NCBI GenBank assembly: GCA_902598485.1
Contig: CACKBU010000005.1
Location: 21,036 to 85,035 of the forward strand
From: an uncultured Pelagibacteraceae bacterium
GTDB lineage: Bacteria > Pseudomonadota > Alphaproteobacteria > Pelagibacterales > Pelagibacteraceae
Length of the DNA: 64,000 nt
Reading direction: 5' to 3'
Shown here: positions 11,660 through 24,868 of the stretch, one piece after another
Position numbering within the stretch: position 1 is the first letter of the stretch
Layout: each line of letters opens with the position of its first letter
Made by a program: the position numbers and the translations under genes
Notes under the pieces: generated by a model
Told to the model about the DNA's origin: nothing
Database searches by the model: none
What the model saw: only the letters and a program-made list of their open reading frames with translations

Positions 11660-13338
11660 CATTTTTAAAAATAAATAATCTTAGTGTTGATTATCAAATG
11701 AGAAAAGAAACAGTTTACGCTGCTAAGAATGTAAATATTGAGGTTAACAAAGGAGAAATTTTAGGTTTAGTTGGAGAATCTGGCTCAGGAAAAAGTACAG
11801 TAGGAAATGCTATTATAAATTTAATTGATGAACCGGGTAAGGTTTCAAATGGCTCAGTTATTTTAGGAGATCTTAATATTCATGAAAATTCTGACAGTAT
11901 TGTTAAATATAGGGGAAATAAAATTGGATTGATATTCCAAGATCCTCAAACTTCACTTAATCCAATTCTTACAGTGGGAGAACAGTTAATTGAAACAATT
12001 CAAACTCATCTTAAATTAAGCAAGGAAGAAGCAAAAAATAAATCAATAAATTTATTAAAAGAAGTTGGTATAAAAGATGCAGAGACAAGATTTGATAATT
12101 ATCCTCACCAATTCTCAGGTGGAATGAGACAGCGAGTAGTAATTTCTTTAGCTCTATGTTGTGAGCCAGAATTGTTAATTGCAGATGAACCAACAACAGC
12201 ATTAGATGTATCAATTCAATCTCAGATTTTAGAACTAATTAAAAAATTAACAAAAGAAAGAAACCTTGCAGTCATCTTAATTACTCATGATATGGGGGTT
12301 ATAGCTGAGACTGCAGACCGAGTTGCAGTTATGAAAAGTGGCAATTTAGTTGAAATTGGTGAAACAAAAAAAATATTAACTACACCACAAGAAAATTATA
12401 CTAAAAGTTTAGTAAGTTCAGTTCCACCAACTAACAAAAAAATTTCAAGATTTGTAATAGTTGAAAAAGAAAATAGTGATAAAAAAGAAAATAATATCAA
12501 AATATTAAACAGATGGACAAAAAAAGGAATAATAGATCAAGATTTAGTACAGATAAAAAATCTTAGTAAAAGTTTTGACGATAATTTTTTTACAGAAAGT
12601 TCTAAGAACTCTGTGATGGCTGTTAATGATGTTTCATTTGAAATAAAAGAAGGCGAGTCTTTCGGCTTAGTAGGAGAAAGTGGAAGTGGAAAATCTACAA
12701 TTGCAAAAATGATTGTAAATTTATTTAAACCTACTTCTGGAGATATCTTTTTTGACAATGTTTGTATCACAAAAATAAAACAAAGATCTGAATTAATGAA
12801 ATTTAGGAAACAAATTCAAATGATATTTCAAGATCCTTATTCTTCACTAAATGGAAGATTAAAAGTAAAAGACATAATTGCAGAACCAATTACACTTCAT
12901 AACCCATCTATATCTACTTTAGATTTAAATAATTATATTTATGATTTACTGGAGTCTGTAGAATTAACTCAAAAATCTGCAGATCGATATCCGCATGAAT
13001 TTTCAGGAGGACAGAGACAGAGAATATCAATTGCAAGAGCACTTGCCACACAACCAAGACTTTTAGTTTGTGACGAACCTACCTCTGCTCTGGACGTAAG
13101 TATCCAAGCGCAAATATTAAATTTACTTAAAGATCTTCAAGAACAATTAAATTTAACAATTTTATTTATTAGTCACGACTTACCCGTTGTTAGACAAATG
13201 TGTGATAGAATTGGTGTCTTAAAAGATGGCAAATTATGTGAAGTTACAAAAACTGAGGATTTATTTTTAAAACCAACACATGAATATACAAAAGAGCTTT
13301 TACGGTTAATGCCTAAAATTGAGTCTATTTATAATTAA
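11656..13338 (+). CDS. fused dual-ATPase peptide ABC transporter protein (DppD-DppF type)
   Basis: Two Walker A (GESGSGKST) and two LSGG-like signatures ([16 protein letters not shown]). Start corrected from 11551 to the ATG at 11656, which overlaps the dppC stop (ATGA). Confidence 0.93.
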   Translation: MTFLKINNLSVDYQMRKETVYAAKNVNIEVNKGEILGLVGESGSGKSTVGNAIINLIDEPGKVSNGSVILGDLNIHENSDSIVKYRGNKIGLIFQDPQTSLNPILTVGEQLIETIQTHLKLSKEEAKNKSINLLKEVGIKDAETRFDNYPHQFSGGMRQRVVISLALCCEPELLIADEPTTALDVSIQSQILELIKKLTKERNLAVILITHDMGVIAETADRVAVMKSGNLVEIGETKKILTTPQENYTKSLVSSVPPTNKKISRFVIVEKENSDKKENNIKILNRWTKKGIIDQDLVQIKNLSKSFDDNFFTESSKNSVMAVNDVSFEIKEGESFGLVGESGSGKSTIAKMIVNLFKPTSGDIFFDNVCITKIKQRSELMKFRKQIQMIFQDPYSSLNGRLKVKDIIAEPITLHNPSISTLDLNNYIYDLLESVELTQKSADRYPHEFSGGQRQRISIARALATQPRLLVCDEPTSALDVSIQAQILNLLKDLQEQLNLTILFISHDLPVVRQMCDRIGVLKDGKLCEVTKTEDLFLKPTHEYTKELLRLMPKIESIYN

Positions 13339-13370
13339 TTTTTAGTAAGCCTAAAATGGTCCATTAAAAA

Positions 13371-13409
13371 ATGATAATTTTATTAATTATTTTGCAATCT
13401 CTCTCATAG
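13371..13409 (+). promoter_or_regulatory. possible Ile/Leu-rich leader peptide upstream of leuA
   Basis: 13-codon ORF ATG ATA ATT TTA TTA ATT ATT TTG CAA TCT CTC TCA TAG (MIILLIILQSLS*) in the leuA 5' region. Confidence 0.25.
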
Positions 13410-13441
13410 ATTGTATTATAGATTTTCTAAAAATTTTAGTT

Positions 13442-16047
<2,606 letters not shown>

Positions 16048-16052
16048 GAAAA

Positions 16053-16901
16053 ATGGCTACTGGCAGAGATGATTTTGTAATTGCCATTAGGTCAGCTTTC
16101 TTAAAAAAAAAAGATAAACAAAAATTTTCTTTACTTACTTTAATTGTTTTATCAATTTTTGTAATTGTCCTAAGTAATTTTAATTTTAAAGCAATACAAT
16201 TTGTTAAATTAGGAATTAATGAAGTAATCTATAGATCATCTCATATTGCATCAATCCCAGAAAATAAATTAAAAGAAATAACTTCAAAATTCAAATCACA
16301 TATGGATTTGTATGAAAGTCATCAAAAAGAATTAATTAAAATAGAAAATTCTGAACAACTTAAATTACAAAATGAGTATTTAACTACAGAAAATGAAAAG
16401 CTTAGAGAGTTACTTGATGAAAGTATAAATTCACAAGAAATATTTGCCAGAGTTTTAATTGATAAAGAGAGCCCATATTTAAAATCAGTAGTATTAAATA
16501 AAGGCACAAAAGATAAAGTAAAAATTGGAATGGCTGTTATTGATGATGTTTATCTAGTTGGCCAAATAATCGAAGTAAATTATACTAATTCAAGGGCATT
16601 ACTATTGTCTGATCTTAATAGTAAAATACCATCTGTATTAGAGCCAGATGATATACAAGCTGTAATTTCAGGCACAGGAAGTGACTTTGGAAAAATTGAA
16701 CATACTCAACAAGAATTAATTGAAGATTTTAAAAATAAAGAAATTATTGCTTATACCTCTGGTCTTGGAGGCTTGTTTAAGCCTGGTATACCAATTGGAA
16801 AAATTGATAATGCATCAGAGGAGAAAATTAATTTTTTTTCTGATTTTACACAACTCAACTATGTAAAAATAGTTTCCTATAAAATAGGCGGAGAAGAATA
16901 A
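16053..16901 (+). CDS. mreC: rod shape-determining protein MreC
   Basis: Single TM, coiled coil, beta-barrel domain; located between mreB and mreD. Confidence 0.9.
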   Translation: MATGRDDFVIAIRSAFLKKKDKQKFSLLTLIVLSIFVIVLSNFNFKAIQFVKLGINEVIYRSSHIASIPENKLKEITSKFKSHMDLYESHQKELIKIENSEQLKLQNEYLTTENEKLRELLDESINSQEIFARVLIDKESPYLKSVVLNKGTKDKVKIGMAVIDDVYLVGQIIEVNYTNSRALLLSDLNSKIPSVLEPDDIQAVISGTGSDFGKIEHTQQELIEDFKNKEIIAYTSGLGGLFKPGIPIGKIDNASEEKINFFSDFTQLNYVKIVSYKIGGEE

Positions 16902-17419
16902 TGTCATCACTCAATAAAAGTTCTTTTTTAAAAATATTCTTATCCTATTTACCATTTATAATGTTATTTTTTTCTGTATTTAATGAATTTGATTTTAATT
17001 ACTTAAAACTTGATTATTTTGCCTTTAATTTTGTTCATCTATTAATTTTCTTTTGGACTTTAAGAAATCCTGACCAATTAGGTTATTTAGCAATTTTCTT
17101 TGCAGGTATAATTAATGATGTTGTAATAGGTATACCGATAGGAATTAGTAGTTTTTGTTATCTTATTCTTTGCTCAGTAACAGCTTACATAAGAAACATT
17201 ACTTTAACCCCAAACTTTATGAAGGATTGGATATCATTATTATTCACAATTTTACTAATTAATTCAATTCAAGTAATTATTTTGGATTTAGTCTTTTTAA
17301 TTAAAGTCGATTACACTAATTATTTAATTAATTCAGGTTTTACTTTTTTATTTTATCCAATATTTTTTTTGTTTTTTAATTTTTTAAACGAAAGAATTTC
17401 ATATCAAACAAATGATTAA
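16901..17419 (+). CDS. mreD: rod shape-determining protein MreD
   Basis: Small polytopic membrane protein in the mre operon. Confidence 0.82.
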   Translation: MSSLNKSSFLKIFLSYLPFIMLFFSVFNEFDFNYLKLDYFAFNFVHLLIFFWTLRNPDQLGYLAIFFAGIINDVVIGIPIGISSFCYLILCSVTAYIRNITLTPNFMKDWISLLFTILLINSIQVIILDLVFLIKVDYTNYLINSGFTFLFYPIFFLFFNFLNERISYQTND

Positions 17420-19334
17420 ATCTAATTCAGGAATAAGAAAAACAGATGTAATCAATAGACGGATGTTCATAATCGGAGCAGCAAAAGTTGTAATTTTTGT
17501 TGGTATTATTGCTCGTTTGTTTTCTTTACAGATAAATGAAAATAAAAAATATTTAACACTTTCAGACAAAAATAGAATTAGAGAGTGGAAACTCCCACCA
17601 ACAAGGGGAAATATTGTTGATTATTTTGGAAATGTAATTGCAGGAAATTTAAAAGTTTATCAACTACATATAATTCCAGAGCAAGTTGAGAATTTCAATT
17701 ATTTATTAGTTAGATTGAAAAATCTTTTAAATCTAAGTGACAAAAGAATTGCAAGAATAAATAAATTAAAAGGAGAGCTAAAACCGTGGGATAGTATTAT
17801 TGTTTCTGAAAATTTAAGCTGGAGTCAATTTGTAAAAATTAATAATTATTTATACGATCTTGTTGGCGTTAAACCAGTAATGACAATTTCCAGAAACTAT
17901 CCTTTTAATGATGTATACACACATGTTCTAGGATATGTGAGTCAACCAAATGAACAAGAAATTTTAGAAAATGAAATTATCCAAGAAAGATTTGTACCAG
18001 GAATGAAAATTGGAAAACTAGGTTTAGAGAAAAGACTTGAAAATCATTTAATTGGAACAAATGCTATTCAAAGATATGAAGTAAATGCTTACGGTAAAAG
18101 AATTAATCAACTCGAGCATCAAAAAGGTGAGCAAGGATCAAAAATACGTTTAACTGTAGACACAGAAATACAAAAAGCTTGTGGGAAATTGTTAAATGAA
18201 AAAGCAGGATCTATAAGTGTAATGGATATCTACACTGGAGATATAATAGCAATGTATTCATCTCCATCTTATAATCCAAATTTATTTTTATTCGGAATAA
18301 GTCAAGATGAGTGGCAATTAATTAGAAATAATCCATTAAAACCATTAATAAACAAAACTCTTTCGGGTCTATACTCACCAGGTTCAACAATAAAACCTAT
18401 CGTTGCGCTTTCAGCTCTAGAGAACAAAGTAATAGATACAAAGTTTAAAGTTAAATGCACAGGAAAAATGGAGTTATATGGACAAACATTTCATTGTTGG
18501 AAGGAAAAGGGACATGGCTGGGTTAGCTTGAAAAATGCAATGAAACAATCTTGTGATACATATTTTTATGAGGTAGCTAGGTTATTAGGTGTTGATAGAT
18601 TAAACATTACAGCTGAAAAATTTGGTTTAGGTAAAAAAGTACTTGGTGATTATTTTGATACTGAAAAAAAAGGATTATTTCCGAATACAAAATGGAAAAA
18701 AAATAATCTTGGTAAAGGCTGGGTACTAGGGGAAACCTTAATAACAGGTATTGGTCAAGGATATATACAAACAACTCCTTTACAACTTTGTATGATGACT
18801 GCACAAATTGCAAATGGAGGCTTTGCTGTAAAACCGAAAATAATAGTGGATAGTAATCCAATTTCTTATGAAGACGCAAAACAATCAATGGAAAGTGGGT
18901 TATTATTTGATACCGAATCTGAGGAATTGTTAGACAAAAAGTTATTTAAAAACCAAAAAAATATCAAAATTATTCAAGAAGCAATGTTTGCTTCAACTAA
19001 CGAAAGATTTGGAACTTCTTATAAATCAAGAATTGATGATCCTAAATATCAATTTGCAGGAAAAACAGGAACAGCTCAGGTAAAAAGAATAAGTAAAAGA
19101 GAGAGGGAATTGGATTTAGAATTAGAGCAAATACCATACAAAGATAGAGATCATGCTTTGTATGTTGCTTATGGACCATATGTTAACCCACGATATGCAC
19201 TTAGTATAATTGTTGAGCATGGTGGTTCAGGAAGTAAGGCGGCAGCACCAATTGCAAAAAAATTATTTAAATTAATTATCGACAGACACGATTTAAGAAA
19301 TAAACAATCAAATTTTGAGAGGATTACCGTTTAA
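17412..19334 (+). CDS. mrdA: penicillin-binding protein 2
   Basis: SPGSTIKPI (SxxK), SCDTYFY (SxN), GKTGTAQVK (KTG). Confidence 0.95.
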   Translation: MIKSNSGIRKTDVINRRMFIIGAAKVVIFVGIIARLFSLQINENKKYLTLSDKNRIREWKLPPTRGNIVDYFGNVIAGNLKVYQLHIIPEQVENFNYLLVRLKNLLNLSDKRIARINKLKGELKPWDSIIVSENLSWSQFVKINNYLYDLVGVKPVMTISRNYPFNDVYTHVLGYVSQPNEQEILENEIIQERFVPGMKIGKLGLEKRLENHLIGTNAIQRYEVNAYGKRINQLEHQKGEQGSKIRLTVDTEIQKACGKLLNEKAGSISVMDIYTGDIIAMYSSPSYNPNLFLFGISQDEWQLIRNNPLKPLINKTLSGLYSPGSTIKPIVALSALENKVIDTKFKVKCTGKMELYGQTFHCWKEKGHGWVSLKNAMKQSCDTYFYEVARLLGVDRLNITAEKFGLGKKVLGDYFDTEKKGLFPNTKWKKNNLGKGWVLGETLITGIGQGYIQTTPLQLCMMTAQIANGGFAVKPKIIVDSNPISYEDAKQSMESGLLFDTESEELLDKKLFKNQKNIKIIQEAMFASTNERFGTSYKSRIDDPKYQFAGKTGTAQVKRISKRERELDLELEQIPYKDRDHALYVAYGPYVNPRYALSIIVEHGGSGSKAAAPIAKKLFKLIIDRHDLRNKQSNFERITV

Positions 19335-20459
19335 ATGTTTCAGCACGATAGATTGAGTAATGAGATTACATTATTTCAAAAAATAAAAAACTTAGATTAT
19401 ATACTATTGATTTCTGTCATTCTTCTTTCTGTATTAAGTGTTTTTGTTATGTATTCTACAGATGGTGGTGAAATACTTTTTCATACAAAAAATCATTTTG
19501 TAAAACTTGCAGTTTTTTTCCCTTTAATGATTTTTGTAGCTTTCTTTAACATAAAATTTTGGCATAATTTTTCCTATATAATTTATTTTATAGTAATACT
19601 TCTTTTAATTTATGTTTCATTTTTTGGAATAAAGTCCTCTGGCTCACAAAGATGGATGGATCTTTATTTATTTGTTTTGCAACCTTCAGAACTTATGAAA
19701 ATAGCAATCATAATGTGTCTTGCAAAATATTTTCATAGAATAAAAATAGAAAACGTTAATTCATTTACCAGTATAACAATTGTGTTATCGATTATAATAA
19801 TTCCAATAATTTTTGTAATTTCTCAACCTGATCTTGGTACATCTGTATTAATTGCTTTAAGTGGATTAATTATTTTGTGGTTAGGAGGCGTGAAAATTAA
19901 ATATTTTATTTACTCATTTATTACTTTCTTAATTTCACTACCATTTATAATCTCATTTCTTAAACCATATCAAAAACTAAGAATCTTAACTTTTTTAGAT
20001 CCAGATAGAGATCCATTGGGTGCTGGATATCAAATTATACAGTCAAAAATAGCTGTTGGTTCAGGTGGCCTTAATGGAAAAGGGTTTTTAAAAGGAACCC
20101 AGAGCTATTTAGATTTTTTACCTGAAAAACATACAGATTTTATATTTACATTATTTTCAGAGGAGTTTGGTTTTATAGGCTCAGTTGGTCTTTTGATATT
20201 ATACGCAGTAATAATTTTTAGAATTGTAAGAATAGGAGCAATTTCGAGAAGTAATTTTGCTAGACTTTTTTGTTTTGGTTATGCTTTTGCAATTTTTATT
20301 TATATAGTGGTAAACTTATCTATGGTTTTGGGTTTGCTACCTATAGTTGGTTCTCCATTACCTATAATGTCGTATGGAGGTTCTTCAATGTTAGCCACTA
20401 TGATTGGTTTTGGCATAGTATTAAGTGCAAAAATCAATCATAAACAAATAATTGCATAA
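19335..20459 (+). CDS. rodA: SEDS glycosyltransferase RodA
   Basis: Polytopic; FLDPDRDPLGAGYQIIQSKIAVGSGG, LPEKHTDFIFTLFSEEFG. Confidence 0.95.
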   Translation: MFQHDRLSNEITLFQKIKNLDYILLISVILLSVLSVFVMYSTDGGEILFHTKNHFVKLAVFFPLMIFVAFFNIKFWHNFSYIIYFIVILLLIYVSFFGIKSSGSQRWMDLYLFVLQPSELMKIAIIMCLAKYFHRIKIENVNSFTSITIVLSIIIIPIIFVISQPDLGTSVLIALSGLIILWLGGVKIKYFIYSFITFLISLPFIISFLKPYQKLRILTFLDPDRDPLGAGYQIIQSKIAVGSGGLNGKGFLKGTQSYLDFLPEKHTDFIFTLFSEEFGFIGSVGLLILYAVIIFRIVRIGAISRSNFARLFCFGYAFAIFIYIVVNLSMVLGLLPIVGSPLPIMSYGGSSMLATMIGFGIVLSAKINHKQIIA

Positions 20460-20502
20460 TTTGTCACTCTGATAATTTAATATTTACTTGTATAACAATT
20501 TT

Positions 20503-21744
20503 ATGAATAAAAATCTCAAAGTAGGAATAGTTGGAGCAGGAATTCAAGGTGTATCTAATGCTTTGTTTCTTCAAAAAAAAGGTTTCGATGTAACTATCTT
20601 TGATAGAGATAACCCAGGCAGCCAAGCCGCATCTTATGGTAATGCAGGTCACTTTTCACCTTATGCATCTCTTTCTTTAAATAGAACTGATGTTCTAGCG
20701 GATGTGCCTGCAATGTTGCTTAGTTCTTCAGGCCCCCTTGCTTTAAAATGGAATTATGTTCCTAAAATGATTCCTTGGTTTATAAAATTTATAATGAATA
20801 CTTCAAAAACTAAGATGATGCATACAGCCAAAAATATGCATCAAATTTTAGATCTAGCTTTACCTGCATATGATGAATTATTTGAAGAGGTAGACTTAGA
20901 AGGTTTAGTCGAAAATAAAGGAATTCTTTATATATGGAATGACAAAGATTTAAAAAGTAGAGAATTAGAAATTAGGGTTAGAGAGGAGCTGGGTGTTGAA
21001 CAACAATTAGTTACCAAAGCTGAAATACACGATCTTGAACCACATATAAAACCATTTTACCATGCGGGCGTTTATTATCCTTATGCAAGACACGCAAGAA
21101 ATCCAAAAAGAATTCTTTTAAAATTATTTGATTTATTTTTGCAAAAAGGGGGAAAATTTAACAAAGTAAATATTAAAGATATTAATTTTGATGAAGAAAA
21201 ACCGGTTTTTAAAACAGAAACTCAAAAATATGTTTTTGATAAAGCAGTAATAGCTTGTGGAGCTTTTTCAAAAAAATTAACAGATAATTTAGGGGAAAAA
21301 ATACCCTTAGATACAGAGCGTGGATATCATGTTCATTTCAAAAATTGTGATCATTTATTAAGTCGACCTGTAATATTTTCTAACCGTGGATTTGGAATTA
21401 CACCGATGGAACAAGGTTTAAGAGTTGTTGGAACTGTAGAATTCGGTGGATTAGATAATCCATTATCTAAATCAAGAATTAAAAATTTGATAAATAATGC
21501 AAAATATATGCTTGGTGATTTACCTGAACATGAGGATGAGTGGCTAGGATTTAGACCCACTTTACCAGATTTTTTACCTGTTATGGGGCCATCAAAAAAT
21601 TATAAAAATATTTACTATTGTTTTGGGCATCATCATTTAGGATGGACTTTAGGTCCGATTTCTGGAAAGATTGTTTCAGGGATGATAGCGAACGAAAATA
21701 CAAATTTAGATTTAAAACCTTATAGTTCGCTTAGATTTAGTTAA
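20503..21744 (+). CDS. FAD-dependent oxidoreductase, D-amino-acid dehydrogenase (DadA)-like
   Basis: VGIVGAGIQGVSNALFLQKKGFDVTIFDR Rossmann motif; PGSQAASYGNAGHFSPYA. Start corrected from 20488 to the ATG at 20503. Confidence 0.87.
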   Translation: MNKNLKVGIVGAGIQGVSNALFLQKKGFDVTIFDRDNPGSQAASYGNAGHFSPYASLSLNRTDVLADVPAMLLSSSGPLALKWNYVPKMIPWFIKFIMNTSKTKMMHTAKNMHQILDLALPAYDELFEEVDLEGLVENKGILYIWNDKDLKSRELEIRVREELGVEQQLVTKAEIHDLEPHIKPFYHAGVYYPYARHARNPKRILLKLFDLFLQKGGKFNKVNIKDINFDEEKPVFKTETQKYVFDKAVIACGAFSKKLTDNLGEKIPLDTERGYHVHFKNCDHLLSRPVIFSNRGFGITPMEQGLRVVGTVEFGGLDNPLSKSRIKNLINNAKYMLGDLPEHEDEWLGFRPTLPDFLPVMGPSKNYKNIYYCFGHHHLGWTLGPISGKIVSGMIANENTNLDLKPYSSLRFS

Positions 21745-22647
21745 GTGACTAAAGATAATAATTTTTTAGCTTATTTATATCTATTTTTAACAGTAACTTT
21801 TTGGGCAGGGAATTTTGTAGTAGGTAAACTTGCAAGTTTTTATGAAGTTCCTCCTTTTTCATTAAATTTTTATCGATGGCTTTTTGCTTGGTTAATTTTA
21901 GCACCTTTTACAATTCCTGAAATATTAGAGAAAAGAAACTATATAATTAAAAACTATAAACTTTTTATTGTTTTGGGAGTTACTAGTATAACGGTATTTA
22001 ATTCTATTGTTTATTATTCATTAAATTTTACTCAGGTGATTAGTGGAGTTTTAATGATTTCAACTATACCTGTGATGATCATGTTATTTTCTTCAATTTT
22101 AAAAATTGAAAAGACAAATATTTTTCAAATTGTAGGGGTAGTATTTTCTTTTGCAGGTGTAATTATGATTATAACAAAAGCAAATATAGAGATATTAAAA
22201 AATTTAGATTTTAATAAAGGGGACATAACCATGGTTATAGCAATGTTCTCATGGGCTTTATATTCTACATTGTTAAAAGGAAAAAAATATGAATTAACCC
22301 AAATATCATTACTGCAAGTAGTAATTACTTTTGGTTTAGTATTTTTAATACCAGTTTATTTTATTGAATATCAAATTGGCTTTAGAATTAATTTAGAACT
22401 ACCTTTTATTTTAATTTTATCCTATGTAGTTTTGTTTCCAGGTTTGGCATCTTTTCTTTTATGGATAAAAGGAATATCTATGATTGGTGCTAATCGATCT
22501 GGTGTTTTTTTACACTTAATGCCAATTTTGAGTGCAATAATGGCGATGATTTTTTTTAGTGAAAAATTTATGTTTTATCATATTTTAGGTGCTTGTTTTA
22601 TTATTACCGGAATATTGTTATCAAATAAGAAAGTTAAAAATGCTTAA
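21745..22647 (+). CDS. DMT-superfamily (EamA) transporter
   Basis: GTG start, ~10 TM helices, EamA-like N-terminus. Confidence 0.87.
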   Translation: MTKDNNFLAYLYLFLTVTFWAGNFVVGKLASFYEVPPFSLNFYRWLFAWLILAPFTIPEILEKRNYIIKNYKLFIVLGVTSITVFNSIVYYSLNFTQVISGVLMISTIPVMIMLFSSILKIEKTNIFQIVGVVFSFAGVIMIITKANIEILKNLDFNKGDITMVIAMFSWALYSTLLKGKKYELTQISLLQVVITFGLVFLIPVYFIEYQIGFRINLELPFILILSYVVLFPGLASFLLWIKGISMIGANRSGVFLHLMPILSAIMAMIFFSEKFMFYHILGACFIITGILLSNKKVKNA

Positions 22648-23590
22648 AGTCGCCATATTAGATGATTATCAAAATGTTGCTCAACAGTTTGTAGATTTAG
22701 AAAAACTATCTGGGAAATATGAGTTTAAGATTTTTAGTGAACCTTTTTTAGATGAGGCTGATGCAATTGATCAGCTAGCTGATTTTGAAGCTTTATTAAT
22801 AATGAGAGAAAGAACTCCAATTACAAAAAATTTAATTGATAATTTAAATGAATTAAAATTTGTTATAACAAGTGGATTACGAAACAAATCTATTGATTTA
22901 GAGGCTGCAAAGAAAAGAAAAATTTTAGTTTGTGGAACAGATATAAATTTAAACCCAACACCTGAATTGACCTGGGCACTTATTCTTGGTTTAGCTAGAA
23001 ACTTTAAAGAAGAATTCGATAATATGTATCAAGGATATTGGCAAACTACTATCGGAGTAGAATTAAAAGGAAAAATCCTAGGCTTAATTGGTCTAGGCAG
23101 AGTAGGTACAGAAGTTGCAAAAATTGGAAAAGCTTTTGGTATGCAAGTAATGGCCTGGAGTGAAAATCTTAACTTAGATAAGTGTAAAGAATTAGAGGTA
23201 CTACCTTGCAATAAAGAAGATTTAATTACAAATTCTGATGTTCTTTCAATTCATGTTCAAGGAGGTGAAAGATACAAAGACTGCATTACTTTAAAAGAAT
23301 TAGATAAAATGAAAAAAACAGCTTTTTTAATAAACACATCTCGTGGACCTATTGTAAATGAGGATGATTTAATTATTGCTTTATCAACTAATGTAATTGC
23401 TGGTGCAGGAATTGATGTATATGAAAAAGAGCCCTTACCTGAAAATAATAAGCTTAGATTTTTACCAAATGCATTGCTTACACCACACATTGGTTATGTT
23501 ACAGCTGAAAATTATAGTATTTTTTATAATCAAATGATCGAAGGATTAGAGGCTTGTGTAAATGGAAAGCCTATCAGAGTTCTAGAGTAA
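22640..23590 (+). CDS. D-isomer-specific 2-hydroxyacid dehydrogenase
   Basis: LGLIGLGRVGTEVAKIGKAFGM, LINTSRGPIVNEDDL, LLTPHIGYVT. Start corrected from 22589 to 22640; overlaps the upstream gene by 8 nt. Confidence 0.9.
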   Translation: MLKVAILDDYQNVAQQFVDLEKLSGKYEFKIFSEPFLDEADAIDQLADFEALLIMRERTPITKNLIDNLNELKFVITSGLRNKSIDLEAAKKRKILVCGTDINLNPTPELTWALILGLARNFKEEFDNMYQGYWQTTIGVELKGKILGLIGLGRVGTEVAKIGKAFGMQVMAWSENLNLDKCKELEVLPCNKEDLITNSDVLSIHVQGGERYKDCITLKELDKMKKTAFLINTSRGPIVNEDDLIIALSTNVIAGAGIDVYEKEPLPENNKLRFLPNALLTPHIGYVTAENYSIFYNQMIEGLEACVNGKPIRVLE

Positions 23591-23592
23591 CC

Positions 23593-24492
23593 ATGGAGTT
23601 ACCTGTTGTTAATCACGAGGATTATTTTGCTAAAATTGGTGATGATCACAAATTTCCAATTAATAAATTTGGAGAACTAGCAAACTACTTGATCCAAAAC
23701 AAAATAGTAAAAAAATTTCACAAACCATCACCTTGCTCATTTGAAACATTAAGCTTCGCACATGCAAAAAATTATATTTCAGACATTAAAAATAAAACTT
23801 TAAGTAAAGAGGGAGTAAAAAAAATTGGATTTCCACTTGTTGATAGTGTTGTGCAAAGATCTTTAGTTGCTACTGGTGGAACTGTGCTAGCATCTAAACT
23901 TGCAATCAATTATGGCGTCTCATGCAATACTGCAGGTGGGAGTCACCACGCAAGTTATGATGGAGGAGCAGGTTATTGTGTATTTAATGATGTTGCGGTT
24001 GCTTCACATTATTTACTTAATAGAGGTCTAGCTAACAAAATCTTAATTGTTGATTTAGATGTTCATCAAGGAAATGGTAATTCAGAAATTTTTAAAGATA
24101 ATAGAAGTGTATTTACATTCAGTATGCATTCTAAAACTAACTATCCAGCAAAAAAATCAAACAGTGATTTAGATGTGGAACTCGAGGATAATTTAGAGGA
24201 TGGCGCTTATATCAAAACACTTAAACATTATTTAAAAGAGCTAAATCAAGAAAATTTTGATTTTGTTTTTTACATAGCTGGTGTTGATATTCATTTTAAT
24301 GACAGATTAGGAAAATTAAAAATTTCTGATGAGGGTATTAAATTAAGAGATGAGCTAGTGGTAGAAAACTTTTTTTCTAGACGGATACCATTTTGTGGAG
24401 TTTTGGGTGGTGGTTACAACAAGGATTTCAATAAACTTGTTGAATTACATTCAATGTTACATCAATCTTGTGCTAAATATATAGGATCATGA
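23593..24492 (+). CDS. histone-deacetylase-family (AcuC/acetylpolyamine amidohydrolase-like) metalloamidohydrolase
   Basis: GGSHHASYDGGAGYCVFNDVAVA, DLDVHQGNG, AGVDIHFNDRLGKLKIS. Start corrected from 23554 to 23593. Confidence 0.9.
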   Translation: MELPVVNHEDYFAKIGDDHKFPINKFGELANYLIQNKIVKKFHKPSPCSFETLSFAHAKNYISDIKNKTLSKEGVKKIGFPLVDSVVQRSLVATGGTVLASKLAINYGVSCNTAGGSHHASYDGGAGYCVFNDVAVASHYLLNRGLANKILIVDLDVHQGNGNSEIFKDNRSVFTFSMHSKTNYPAKKSNSDLDVELEDNLEDGAYIKTLKHYLKELNQENFDFVFYIAGVDIHFNDRLGKLKISDEGIKLRDELVVENFFSRRIPFCGVLGGGYNKDFNKLVELHSMLHQSCAKYIGS

Positions 24493-24863
24493 CAAAAAAA
24501 ATAAATCCAAATTTAACTGCAGAACAAAAATTAATTTTATTCGAAGAGGGGACTGAGCGTGCAGGATCAAGTGAGTTAAATCATGAAAAAAGGGAAGGAA
24601 GTTTTCATTGTGCAAATTGTGGAGAAAAATTATTTGATTCGAAAACTAAATATGAGAGTGGATCAGGGTGGCCTTCTTTTTATGAGTCTCTACCAGATGT
24701 GTTTGAAACAAAAACAGATCACTATTTAGGTTATGCAAGAACTGAATATCATTGTAAAAAATGTGGCGGACATCACGGTCATATATTTGAGGATGGTCCT
24801 AAACCAACCGGAAAGAGATTTTGCAATAATGGAGTATGTTTAGTTTTTAAACCAAAGAGCTAA
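24489..24863 (+). CDS. msrB: peptide-methionine (R)-S-oxide reductase
   Basis: CxxC zinc pairs (CANC, CKKC), SGSGWPSFYES, GKRFCNNG. Confidence 0.95.
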   Translation: MTKKINPNLTAEQKLILFEEGTERAGSSELNHEKREGSFHCANCGEKLFDSKTKYESGSGWPSFYESLPDVFETKTDHYLGYARTEYHCKKCGGHHGHIFEDGPKPTGKRFCNNGVCLVFKPKS

Positions 24864-24868
24864 ATTTA

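Noticed and set aside
16100-17400. Numerous AT-rich short palindromes and homopolymer runs in mreC/mreD and elsewhere
   Set aside because: Expected at this base composition and inside coding regions; no U tract plus GC stem or promoter context.
18607-18888. 93-aa minus-strand ORF inside mrdA
   Set aside because: Antisense to the PBP2 transpeptidase domain; no domain signature.
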